Assembly: GCF_046115515.1 (NCBI RefSeq)
Contig: NZ_CP175953.1
Direction: 5' to 3' (one strand)
Length of the DNA stretch: 64,000 nucleotides
Source of the DNA: Gracilimonas sp017641085
GTDB lineage: Bacteria; Bacteroidota; Rhodothermia; Balneolales; Balneolaceae
The notes under the pieces are model-generated. The model was not told where the DNA came from, did no database searches, and saw nothing but the letters and a program-made list of their open reading frames with translations. The position numbers and the translations under genes are program-made. Position 1 is the stretch's first letter, and each line of letters opens with the position of its first letter. Below are positions 8,121 to 15,282 of this stretch, in pieces.

Positions 8121-9693
8121 CTACGATTTCCTGGTGATAGGCAGTGGAATTGCAGGGCTTAGCTTTGCACTGAAGGCTGCTGAACACGGAACCGTAGCCA
8201 TCATCACAAAAAAAGAGATGATGGAAGCCAACACGGCTTATGCCCAGGGTGGCATTGCCGGCGTCCTCAACAAGAAAGATTCCTTTGAGAAACATATATC
8301 GGATACGCTGGAAGCCGGAGCAGGTCTGTGCAATCGTGAAGCTGTTGAATTAGTGGTTAAAGAAGGCCCGAGGCTTATTCAGGAACTGATTGATTACGGG
8401 GTTCAGTTCACCCATAAGAATGGAGAGCTTGATTTAGGCAGGGAAGGAGGTCACTCCGAAAACCGCATTGTCCATGCTGCCGATGCGACCGGTTTCGAGA
8501 TTGCATCGGTCATGGTGAATCAGGCACGGAATCATCCGAATATTGAGATTTTTGAGCACCATTTTGCGATGGAGCTGCTGACCGAGCATCACCTGGGTCA
8601 AAAGGTGAAGACACTGGATAAAATCCATTGTTACGGGGCTTACGTGCTGGACGAAAAGGGAGACCAGGTAAAACGGATGCTCTCCAAAGTGACCATTTTG
8701 GCTTCCGGGGGTGCCGGTGAAGTGTACCTTCATACCACCAATCCACCGGTAGCCACAGGAGATGGAATAGCGATGGCGTACCGGGCAAAAGCACGAATCG
8801 AGAATATGGAGTTTGTCCAATTTCATCCTACCAGTTTGGCTGTTCCTGAAGCCGGTTCATTTCTTATTTCTGAAGCTGTTCGTGGTTTTGGGGGGATTTT
8901 GAGGAATTCGGACGGCGAGGCCTTTATGGAAAAGTATGATGACCGAAAGGAATTAGCACCCCGCGATATTGTAGCCCGCGCTATCGATGATCAGCTTAAG
9001 AAAAGAGGGGATGATCATGTTTTTCTGGATGTCACTCATTTGGATTCAGAGTCGCTCAAAGAAGAATTCCCAACTATATATGATACTTGCCTGAAGTATG
9101 GTATTGATATCACAAAGGAGCAAATTCCCGTGGTTCCTGCCACCCATTACACTTGCGGAGGCGTTGCCACTGATCTTGACGGACAAACTACCATAGAAAG
9201 GCTTTTTGCCTGCGGCGAAACAGCCTGTACGGGATTACACGGGGCTAATCGGCTGGCATCGAACAGTCTGTTAGAGTCACTCGTATTCGCGGACCAGGCA
9301 TTTAAGCGATCTGTTCAGCTTTTTAAAGAGCTGGATTTGAACGATGAGATTCCCGAGTGGGATGAAAGCGGTACGGCCAATACCGAAGAGTGGGTGTTGG
9401 TTTCTCACAACCGGCAGGAATTGCGACAGGTGATGTGGAATTATGTAGGAATTGTTCGCAGCGACTTAAGGCTTGAAAGAGCTGCGCGGAGAACAGAATT
9501 ACTTTACAAGGAAACGGAAGATTTCTATCACCGAACCAAGGTAAGTGTACCGCTATGTGAACTCAGAAACCTGGTGTGTGTGGGCTATCTGATTGTCAGA
9601 TCAGCGATGCAACGCAAAGAAAGCCGGGGGCTGCATTACACAACCGACTATCCGGGAACCTCTGAACAGAGAATAACAACGGTGATTGATTAG
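8107..9693 (+). CDS. nadB: L-aspartate oxidase
   Basis: A 528-residue flavoprotein oxidising L-aspartate to iminoaspartate, the first step of de novo NAD synthesis. The N-terminal FAD motif is VIGSGIAGLSFALKAAEHG (about residues 11-29). Other family segments are NTAYAQGGIAGV, GREGGHSENRIVHAADATG, FVQFHPTSL, PATHYTCGGVATD and GANRLASNSLLESLVF. Length and order match NadB rather than fumarate reductase subunits. The start overlaps the end of prfB by 14 bases. The partner nadA is not in the window. Confidence 0.93.
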   Translation: MPKFSYDFLVIGSGIAGLSFALKAAEHGTVAIITKKEMMEANTAYAQGGIAGVLNKKDSFEKHISDTLEAGAGLCNREAVELVVKEGPRLIQELIDYGVQFTHKNGELDLGREGGHSENRIVHAADATGFEIASVMVNQARNHPNIEIFEHHFAMELLTEHHLGQKVKTLDKIHCYGAYVLDEKGDQVKRMLSKVTILASGGAGEVYLHTTNPPVATGDGIAMAYRAKARIENMEFVQFHPTSLAVPEAGSFLISEAVRGFGGILRNSDGEAFMEKYDDRKELAPRDIVARAIDDQLKKRGDDHVFLDVTHLDSESLKEEFPTIYDTCLKYGIDITKEQIPVVPATHYTCGGVATDLDGQTTIERLFACGETACTGLHGANRLASNSLLESLVFADQAFKRSVQLFKELDLNDEIPEWDESGTANTEEWVLVSHNRQELRQVMWNYVGIVRSDLRLERAARRTELLYKETEDFYHRTKVSVPLCELRNLVCVGYLIVRSAMQRKESRGLHYTTDYPGTSEQRITTVID

Positions 9694-9721
9694 CTTTTTT
9701 ACTTGCCCTGAGAGTGAATAA

Positions 9722-10225
9722 ATGTTTACTTCCGTTATGGATAGAAATAAACTTCTGGCACATCTGAAAAAAAGAGTCCAACAACTCTCTGGTGAGGAGC
9801 TAAACCTTGCCTCAATGTTTTTATACAATTGGACTAAGGGGCCATGGACTCCGGCTTCCCTGTCTGATGAACAATTATCTGTTCTTAAGAAAAGGGTGAA
9901 AGAATTTGAAGATGGTGAAGTTGAGCCGGTTTCAATGGAAGAAGTCTGGCAAAAGTTTGAAGAGAAGTATGGGTACGTCAGTGAAGGGAAAGAGTCATAC
10001 GAAGCTGAAAGAGAAAGATATCTGCTCAATGAACTTACTGAAATGTTAGATCAAATCAGTACCCAAGACCTAACTTGTTTCGACATATTTCTTCGGAGTT
10101 ATACAAGAAAAGATAATTTACAAACTCTTAGACCTGAAGAACGAGCATCTATTGAGAGAGGGTTGGAAGATGCCAAAGCCGGCCGGCTTACAGATGCATT
10201 TGAGTTCTTAAGGGCTAATGGCTGA
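9722..10225 (+). CDS. Antitoxin-like protein with duplicated addiction-module domain
   Basis: A 167-residue protein that looks like two copies of a short antitoxin-type unit. Residues 11-76 (LLAHLKKRVQQLSGEELNLA... to SMEEVW) align with residues 101-163 (LLNELTEMLDQISTQDLTC... to DAFEFL), both ending in the L-x-x-E-x-x-x-I/L-x-x-x-L/V-E-x-x-x-x-G pattern seen in addiction-module antitoxins paired with RelE/ParE toxins. It overlaps the toxin gene by 8 bases, supporting translational coupling. No clear HTH DNA-binding domain is seen. The antitoxin role is inferred from the pairing and the internal motif. Confidence 0.6.
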   Translation: MFTSVMDRNKLLAHLKKRVQQLSGEELNLASMFLYNWTKGPWTPASLSDEQLSVLKKRVKEFEDGEVEPVSMEEVWQKFEEKYGYVSEGKESYEAERERYLLNELTEMLDQISTQDLTCFDIFLRSYTRKDNLQTLRPEERASIERGLEDAKAGRLTDAFEFLRANG

Positions 10226-10520
10226 TATGACTTTTCTTGTTAAGCTTACCGATGAAGCCAAACAAAATTATACTCAAATAAAATACTATCTAACGCAGGA
10301 GTTTGGAGAAAACGTAGTCCGTGACTTCGCACAAAGGCTTGAGCACTGTTTTTCTTTGATAGGGAAGAACCCTCATTTATTTCCAATCTTTGATGAAAAG
10401 CTTGATATCAGACGAGCTGTGTTAAGTAAAGAAGTTTCTATCTATTATATCATCAAGGAAAGTGAAGTACATATTTTGAGTATTTTTGACAACAGAAAAG
10501 CTCCCAGGAATTTTTCATAA
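10218..10520 (+). CDS. RelE/ParE superfamily toxin
   Basis: A 100-residue protein with a RelE/ParE-type pattern: LTDEAKQNYTQIKYYLTQEFG near the start, a central FSLIGKNPHLFPIF typical of ParE-like chains, then RRAVLSKEVSIYYIIKESEVHILSIFDNRKAP, where the final Arg/Lys region is the usual end of the fold. ParE toxins block DNA gyrase and RelE toxins cleave mRNA; which applies cannot be told. It overlaps the antitoxin gene by 8 bases, and its stop codon shares one base with the coaE start (TAATG), so the module sits inside a nadB-coaE transcription unit. Confidence 0.75.
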   Translation: MADMTFLVKLTDEAKQNYTQIKYYLTQEFGENVVRDFAQRLEHCFSLIGKNPHLFPIFDEKLDIRRAVLSKEVSIYYIIKESEVHILSIFDNRKAPRNFS

Positions 10521-11116
10521 TGATTAAAGCAGGCATAACCGGAGGCATAGGATCAGGAAAAACTACTTTTTGCAAGGAATGGGAAAAGCTCGGGGCTTTT
10601 GTACTGTTTGCGGATGATTTTGCCAAAAAGCTGATGCAGGAGGATGAGGAACTTCAGCATAAAATAAAGCAGGTTTTTGGGAATGAATCATATGATGCCA
10701 ACGGAAACTTGAATCGCCCATATCTTGCTCAGGAATCATTTCAAAAGGGAAGGGTTGAGGAATTGAATAACTTGGTTCACCCTGTATTGTGGGACCGTGC
10801 CGCCGTACTGGCCAAAGAAAAAGAGCGCGAAGGTGTGGAGGTATTTGCCAAAGAAGCGGCTATACTTCTATCCAATGGCCGGCCCAAGGATTTGGATTAT
10901 GTGATCATCGTAATGGCTGATGAGGACGAAAGAATAGAGCGGACTTTGGAGCGTGATCATGCAACGGAGCAGGAGATCAGAAACCGTATGGATAAACAAC
11001 CTGATTTTGAATCATTGACGCACCTTGCTGATTTTGTAGTTTTCAATAACGGTTCTGAAGATGAGTTGAAAGATAAGGCGGTACAAATCTTGGAAGAGAT
11101 TAAATCGGTTGGCTGA
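10520..11116 (+). CDS. coaE: Dephospho-CoA kinase
   Basis: A 198-residue P-loop kinase that phosphorylates dephospho-CoA, the last step of CoA synthesis. The P-loop is GITGGIGSGKTT (residues 5-16), followed by FADDFAKKLM, the CoaE substrate segment, and LNNLVHPVLWDRA. The LID-like segment is ERDHATEQEIRNRM. Length matches the family. The ATG overlaps the toxin stop by one base. Confidence 0.92.
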   Translation: MIKAGITGGIGSGKTTFCKEWEKLGAFVLFADDFAKKLMQEDEELQHKIKQVFGNESYDANGNLNRPYLAQESFQKGRVEELNNLVHPVLWDRAAVLAKEKEREGVEVFAKEAAILLSNGRPKDLDYVIIVMADEDERIERTLERDHATEQEIRNRMDKQPDFESLTHLADFVVFNNGSEDELKDKAVQILEEIKSVG

Positions 11117-11196
11117 TTAGAATTTCAAAAAACGGGAGATTTTCTCTCATAAACATTCTTATCTTTTAAAAAAGCGCTTCCAACAAGAAAAGAAAT

Positions 11197-12222
11197 ATGG
11201 TGAGTACAAAAGAATCCAGACTCGTAACCTTAGAAGAGTACATTATTCAATCTCAGAACAGGTTTCCGGGTGCAACAGGAGAACTTTCACAATTATTAAG
11301 GGATATTGGTCTGGCCGCAAAGATTATTTCCCGCGAAGTGAATAAAGCCGGTATTACCAACATCCTTGGCTACGAGGGGTCCACCAATGTTCATGGAGAA
11401 TCGGTTAAAAAGCTGGATCTTTTTGCTGACCAACAGCTTATCTCTGCCCTCGATCGCTCACTGATCACGTGCATGGTGATTTCTGAAGAAAATGACGGCG
11501 TCGTGAAACTGGGCAGCAAAGGCGGGAAATACATTGTGTATCTCGATCCCCTCGACGGCTCCTCCAACATCGATGTGAACGTATCGATCGGGAGTATTTT
11601 TTCTGTCTATATGCGGGAGCCTCGATTTGATCCGGCTGTTCGTGAAGAAGATGCCTTGCAGGCAGGTGTACGTCAGGTAGCGGCCGGTTATGTGCTATAC
11701 GGTTCCAGTACCATTCTGGCTTATACTACAGGACTGGGAGTATCGATTTTTACCTTAGACCCAAGCATCGGTGAATTTATATTGAGTGATCGTGGAATTA
11801 AAATGCCGGAACATGGGGCTATTTACAGCATCAATGAGGGAAGCTATAATTCCTGGGATGAAGGTCTTAAAAAATACATCAAATATTGCCAGGAGGAAGA
11901 TTCTGAAACCAATCGCCCGTATTCGGCCCGATACATCGGCTCTATGGTGGCTGATATCCACCGAACGCTGATAAAGGGCGGGATTTTTATCTATCCTCAC
12001 AGTAAAAGATACCCTAAGGGTAAACTGCGGCTAATGTATGAGTGTAACCCGCTAAGTTTTATTATTGAACAGGCCGGCGGTATGGCCACGGATGGACAAA
12101 CGCGGATCATGGAATTACAGCCCAAAGCTATTCATGAGCAAACTCCAATTTACATCGGCTCAAAAAAGAATGTACAAACCGTGATGGAATTCCTGGAAGA
12201 GCACGCAACTGTTGAACAGTAG
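11197..12222 (+). CDS. fbp: Fructose-1,6-bisphosphatase class I
   Basis: A 341-residue gluconeogenic enzyme hydrolysing fructose-1,6-bisphosphate. Metal and active-site segments are visible: VISEENDG and YLDPLDGSSNIDVNVSIG (about residues 122-141), the class I signature, and GKLRLMYECNPLSFIIEQAGG near the C-terminus with the substrate-binding Lys-Leu-Arg region. The regulatory N-terminal region resembles other bacterial class I enzymes. It is followed by a hairpin with a T-run and a long palindrome. Confidence 0.94.
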   Translation: MVSTKESRLVTLEEYIIQSQNRFPGATGELSQLLRDIGLAAKIISREVNKAGITNILGYEGSTNVHGESVKKLDLFADQQLISALDRSLITCMVISEENDGVVKLGSKGGKYIVYLDPLDGSSNIDVNVSIGSIFSVYMREPRFDPAVREEDALQAGVRQVAAGYVLYGSSTILAYTTGLGVSIFTLDPSIGEFILSDRGIKMPEHGAIYSINEGSYNSWDEGLKKYIKYCQEEDSETNRPYSARYIGSMVADIHRTLIKGGIFIYPHSKRYPKGKLRLMYECNPLSFIIEQAGGMATDGQTRIMELQPKAIHEQTPIYIGSKKNVQTVMEFLEEHATVEQ

Positions 12223-12234
12223 GAGTTTCTATTT

Positions 12235-12256
12235 GTAAAGGGCTGTACCCTTTTAC
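12235..12256 (+). terminator. Terminator-like hairpin after fbp
   Basis: GTAAAGGG (12235-12242) pairs with CCCTTTTAC (12248-12256) around a 5-nt loop, 13 bases after the fbp stop. The T stretch is short (four), so termination may be partial. Confidence 0.5.
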
Positions 12257-12267
12257 TCATTAACTCT

Positions 12268-12332
12268 TAACCCTTCCAGAGTTAAACCCATATGCTCGAA
12301 TCAAACTAATTGCGGTAACTCTGGAAGGGTTA
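12268..12332. repeat. Long palindrome, 17-bp perfect arms, 31-nt spacer
   Basis: The left arm (12268-12284) and right arm (12316-12332) are perfect reverse complements around the core CTTCCAGAG/CTCTGGAAG. The spacer is 31 nt. A second element with the same 17/31/17 geometry and a related core is at 25006-25070, suggesting a repeat family rather than a chance terminator. Confidence 0.6.
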
Positions 12333-12377
12333 TAGTATAAAAAAGCTTTTTCTATTGGTGGGTTATTTGGAAAAAAG

Positions 12378-12402
12378 TTCGATGTATTCCAGTACGCAAG
12401 CG
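12378..12402. repeat. Dispersed repeat copy A (TTCGATGTATTCCAGTAC core)
   Basis: The core TTCGATGTATTCCAGTAC followed by one variable base and CAAGC is also found at about 48089-48112 with a single mismatch. Both copies are preceded by GGGTTAT at a similar distance. The function is unknown; it may be a remnant of a small mobile repeat or of a degraded gene. Confidence 0.45.
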
Positions 12403-12490
12403 AGTCGTTCAGGGCATCACGTTTGGTAAATTTGAGTATAGTTCTTCCCATATCAGGTACTTTAAAGTTCATTCTTAATTCAGATTAATT

Positions 12491-12784
12491 ATGAGAATCA
12501 TAGCCATTCAAAAAGAAGCGCAAGGTCTTTCTAAGAGGGATTTTGTTCCTCATTTAAGGGACGAAGCCCGGCGGGGATGGGAGTTATATAAGGAAGGGGT
12601 AATCAGGGAAATGTATTTTCGGGATGATAAACCTGAAGCCGTGCTTATCCTGGAATGCAAAGATACTGAAGAAGCTGAAGAAAAACTTTCAACGCTTCCC
12701 CTTGTTCAAAAAGGACTGATTTCTTTTGAGCTGATTCCACTTCGCCCTTATCATGGGTATGAGCGGTTGTTTGAAAAAGAGTAG
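12491..12784 (+). CDS. YciI/muconolactone isomerase-like small protein
   Basis: A 97-residue protein with the look of a dimeric ferredoxin-like alpha/beta barrel (muconolactone isomerase-like or YciI-like): a beta strand at the start (MRIIAIQ), a helix with HLRDEARRGWELYKEG, then REMYFRDDKPEAVLILEC and AEEKLSTLPLVQKGLISFELIPLRP. Relatives are often labelled superoxide dismutase or muconolactone isomerase, without biochemical support. The substrate is unknown. It converges with the DUF192 gene 12 bases away. Confidence 0.6.
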   Translation: MRIIAIQKEAQGLSKRDFVPHLRDEARRGWELYKEGVIREMYFRDDKPEAVLILECKDTEEAEEKLSTLPLVQKGLISFELIPLRPYHGYERLFEKE

Positions 12785-12796
12785 CCTGAAAACCTC

Positions 12797-13288
12797 TTAG
12801 AACCGAATTCGCATTCCTTCCTGAATATCGTTGGAAACGCAATACCCGCCATTGGTTTCAACCACAAACCTGGCAGGCTTTTCGGAAGGCAGCTGTTCAC
12901 TGTTGAAAGGGGTGGTGTTATGATGAATTCTCACAATGGTGCTGTCGGCATTCACAAAAATGATATCGAGCGGTAGAGGAGTGTTAGCCATATAGAAGCT
13001 TCGAGGCGCTTCATTGGGGAAAATGAAAAGCATGCCGGCATCGGGAGCCATTTCGGTGACGTCCATCAGCCCTTGATTTCGCTCTTCAGGTTCATCAGCC
13101 AGAGCTACTTTCACCGTAGAAATCGCTTCACCCTCGGGGGTGAGAAAAGTAACCTCTTCCACTAAATCCAATTGCCTTCCCTGATTAGGAATTTCTTTCT
13201 TCTTGTTGGAATCTTTTTGGGAGCAGGAAAGCACAAATAGCGAGCAAAATATGGTGCAAAACAAGAGAGTTGACAATGAGTACTTCAT
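12797..13288 (-). CDS. DUF192 family lipoprotein
   Basis: A 163-residue protein with a lipoprotein signal ending in LFVLSCSQ (Cys at about residue 22), so it is probably anchored in a membrane facing the periplasm. The mature part shows DUF192 hallmarks: ADEPEERNQGLMDV, GMLFIFPNEAPRSFYMANT and PLDIIFVNADSTIVRI, with VVETNGGYC near the end. DUF192 proteins are uncharacterised single-domain exported proteins. It is transcribed away from the rimP operon. Confidence 0.85.
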   Translation of the reverse strand: MKYSLSTLLFCTIFCSLFVLSCSQKDSNKKKEIPNQGRQLDLVEEVTFLTPEGEAISTVKVALADEPEERNQGLMDVTEMAPDAGMLFIFPNEAPRSFYMANTPLPLDIIFVNADSTIVRIHHNTTPFNSEQLPSEKPARFVVETNGGYCVSNDIQEGMRIRF

Positions 13289-13404
13289 GAATAATAATCA
13301 GGTTGGTGGATAAACTTGGTATGTGTCAGTTTTTAAGGCAGTCAGGAAATTAACTCCAAAAACATTGAATCAAAAATGAATCTATCTTCAATCGGTTTGT
13401 TTCA

Positions 13405-13435
13405 TTGAAATTTAGACGAAATAGAGCTACCTTTG
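13405..13435 (+). promoter_or_regulatory. Bacteroidota-type promoter of the rimP operon
   Basis: TTG at 13405-13407, 20 nt spacing, and TACCTTTG at 13428-13435 match the Bacteroidota housekeeping promoter (-33 TTG, -7 TAnnTTTG). Transcription would start around 13441, right at the leader hairpin. Confidence 0.6.
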
Positions 13436-13472
13436 AAAAGCAGTGAGCGTCGCAAGGCACTCGCTTTTTTTT
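13436..13472 (+). terminator. Leader hairpin with T-run ahead of rimP (possible attenuator)
   Basis: AAAAGC-AGTG (13436-13445) pairs with CACT-C-GCTTTT, leaving one bulged C, followed by a run of eight T ending at 13472, 19 bases before the rimP ATG. A terminator-like structure at the very start of the transcript suggests attenuation of the rimP-nusA-infB operon, where NusA could feed back on its own transcription. Confidence 0.55.
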
Positions 13473-13491
13473 GTTTCAGAATTTGATAGAA

Positions 13492-13956
13492 ATGCAAATA
13501 GATATCACCCAAAATATTATAGACTTAGCGGCTCCTCTTGCCGAGGAACACGATTTGTTTGTGGTGGATGTGGAATTAAAAACACATTCCGGTCAAACCG
13601 AAGTATGGGTTCTTTTGGACACTGAGAAAGGCGGAGTTAATATAGATCATTGCTCTGAAATTAGCCGCGAACTCGGATTTTTGATTGAAGCTCATGAGCT
13701 TTTTGATAAAAAATATCGGTTAAATGTTTCATCTCCGGGATTGAGTCGACCACTGAGCGATCTCCGGCAATACAAAAAAAATGAAGGCAGGGTGGCTACT
13801 ATCAAATTTAAGAATACAGACGGTGAGTATAAAAAAATAGAAGGAGTCATCACCGGCATTGAAGACCAAGTGGTGGCTATAACGGATGAAGAAGAAGTAG
13901 AAACTCAGATCCCGTTCGACAACATCGTTGAAACCAAAATAATCCCCGTAATTTAA
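13492..13956 (+). CDS. rimP: Ribosome maturation factor RimP
   Basis: A 154-residue protein for 30S subunit maturation, first gene of the conserved rimP-nusA-infB operon. ATG 13492 is preferred over an upstream TTG at 13471 because the latter lies in the T-run of the leader hairpin. Family segments include HDLFVVDVEL, CSEISRELG and LNVSSPGLSRPL, the RimP signature, with a C-terminal SH3-like part carrying VITGIEDQVVAITDE. Stop to nusA start is 12 bases. Confidence 0.9.
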   Translation: MQIDITQNIIDLAAPLAEEHDLFVVDVELKTHSGQTEVWVLLDTEKGGVNIDHCSEISRELGFLIEAHELFDKKYRLNVSSPGLSRPLSDLRQYKKNEGRVATIKFKNTDGEYKKIEGVITGIEDQVVAITDEEEVETQIPFDNIVETKIIPVI

Positions 13957-13968
13957 TAAGCTATACTG

Positions 13969-15225
13969 ATGCAGAACGAATTATCAAAACAGATTATCTC
14001 CTCGTTTGCTGAAATTGCACACGAGAAAGGCATTGAGCGTGATATGCTTCTTTCCATTCTGGAAGATGTTTTCCGTACCATGATTCGCAAGAAATATGAG
14101 TCGGATGATTCATTTGAGGTAATCCTGAATGCTGACCGGGGAGAGATACAGATCTTACACGTACAGGAAGTTGTTCCTGCCGATGAGCTCACCGATGAAG
14201 TTGCTGAAATTACCTTGGAAAATGCCCAAAAAGTAGATCCTGATATTGAGCTATACGACGAACTTGCTCAGGAAATTCAGATTACAGATTTCGGCCGCAG
14301 AGCCGTTACGATGGCCCGCCAGCAGCTGGCGCAGCGAATCCGCGAGATCGAGAAAGATAATATTTATGAAGATTACACCGATCGCGTTGGGGAAATTATT
14401 CTTGGTGATGTGTACCAGGTTCGCCACAATAAAGACATTCTTGTAAATCACAATGGAGTTGAGCTGCTGCTCCCCAAAAGTGAGCAGATTTATAAAGATC
14501 GATACCGCAAAGGTGATACAATCCGCGCAGTAGTGACGGGTGTTCATATGCGTAATGGTAACCCGACGGTGATTATTTCAAGGACTTCCGAATTATTCCT
14601 GGAGCGATTATTTGAAAACGAAATTCCTGAAGTATTTGACGGCATCATTGAATTGGTGCGAATTGCACGTGCACCGGGCGATCGTTCTAAAGTTGCTGTT
14701 CTCTCACATGATGAGCGCGTTGACCCTGTTGGCGCCTGTGTAGGGATGAAAGGAATTCGTATTCACGCTATTGTGCGTGAATTACAGAACGAAAATATTG
14801 ACGTGATCAACTTCACCCCGGATAAGATTGACTTCATAAAACGTGCACTTCAGCCTGCAGAAGTATTGAAGGTTGAACTGAACGAAGAAGCCAAACACGC
14901 CAATGTACTGGTTCCGGCCGATGAAGTATCAAAAGCCATTGGTAAGGGAGGGGTTAACATTCGCCTTGCTTCCAAGCTGGCTGAGGTCGAAATCGATGTA
15001 TATCGTGAAGTTGAAGCAGAAGATGATATCGATATCGACGAGTTTGAAGTTGATTTCGGAGCAGAAGTAATCCAGATGCTTCATGATATTGGCTGCGACA
15101 CTGCACGCGCAGTTCTGGAGTTAGATGCAGATGAATTAGTAAGCAGAACGAACGAAGAAATAGATCCCGAGCTTGCTGAGAAGATTATGAGTGTAATTGC
15201 CTACGAATTCGAAGACGAGGCTTAA
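13969..15225 (+). CDS. nusA: Transcription termination/antitermination factor NusA
   Basis: A 418-residue protein: N-terminal RNA polymerase-binding domain (about 1-125), S1 domain (GEIILGDVYQVRHNKDILVN), then two KH domains including SRTSELFLERLFENEIPEV, VGACVGMKGIRIHAI and AIGKGGVNIRLASKLAEVEI. A short acidic C-terminal helix-hairpin-helix-like tail (LELDADELVSRT) ends the protein. It regulates pausing and termination. Operon position is standard. Confidence 0.95.
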   Translation: MQNELSKQIISSFAEIAHEKGIERDMLLSILEDVFRTMIRKKYESDDSFEVILNADRGEIQILHVQEVVPADELTDEVAEITLENAQKVDPDIELYDELAQEIQITDFGRRAVTMARQQLAQRIREIEKDNIYEDYTDRVGEIILGDVYQVRHNKDILVNHNGVELLLPKSEQIYKDRYRKGDTIRAVVTGVHMRNGNPTVIISRTSELFLERLFENEIPEVFDGIIELVRIARAPGDRSKVAVLSHDERVDPVGACVGMKGIRIHAIVRELQNENIDVINFTPDKIDFIKRALQPAEVLKVELNEEAKHANVLVPADEVSKAIGKGGVNIRLASKLAEVEIDVYREVEAEDDIDIDEFEVDFGAEVIQMLHDIGCDTARAVLELDADELVSRTNEEIDPELAEKIMSVIAYEFEDEA

Positions 15226-15282
15226 GTCGGCAATTCCATTTAAAAATTCTTAGTTTAACAAGCTCACATTCAAATATTCTAT

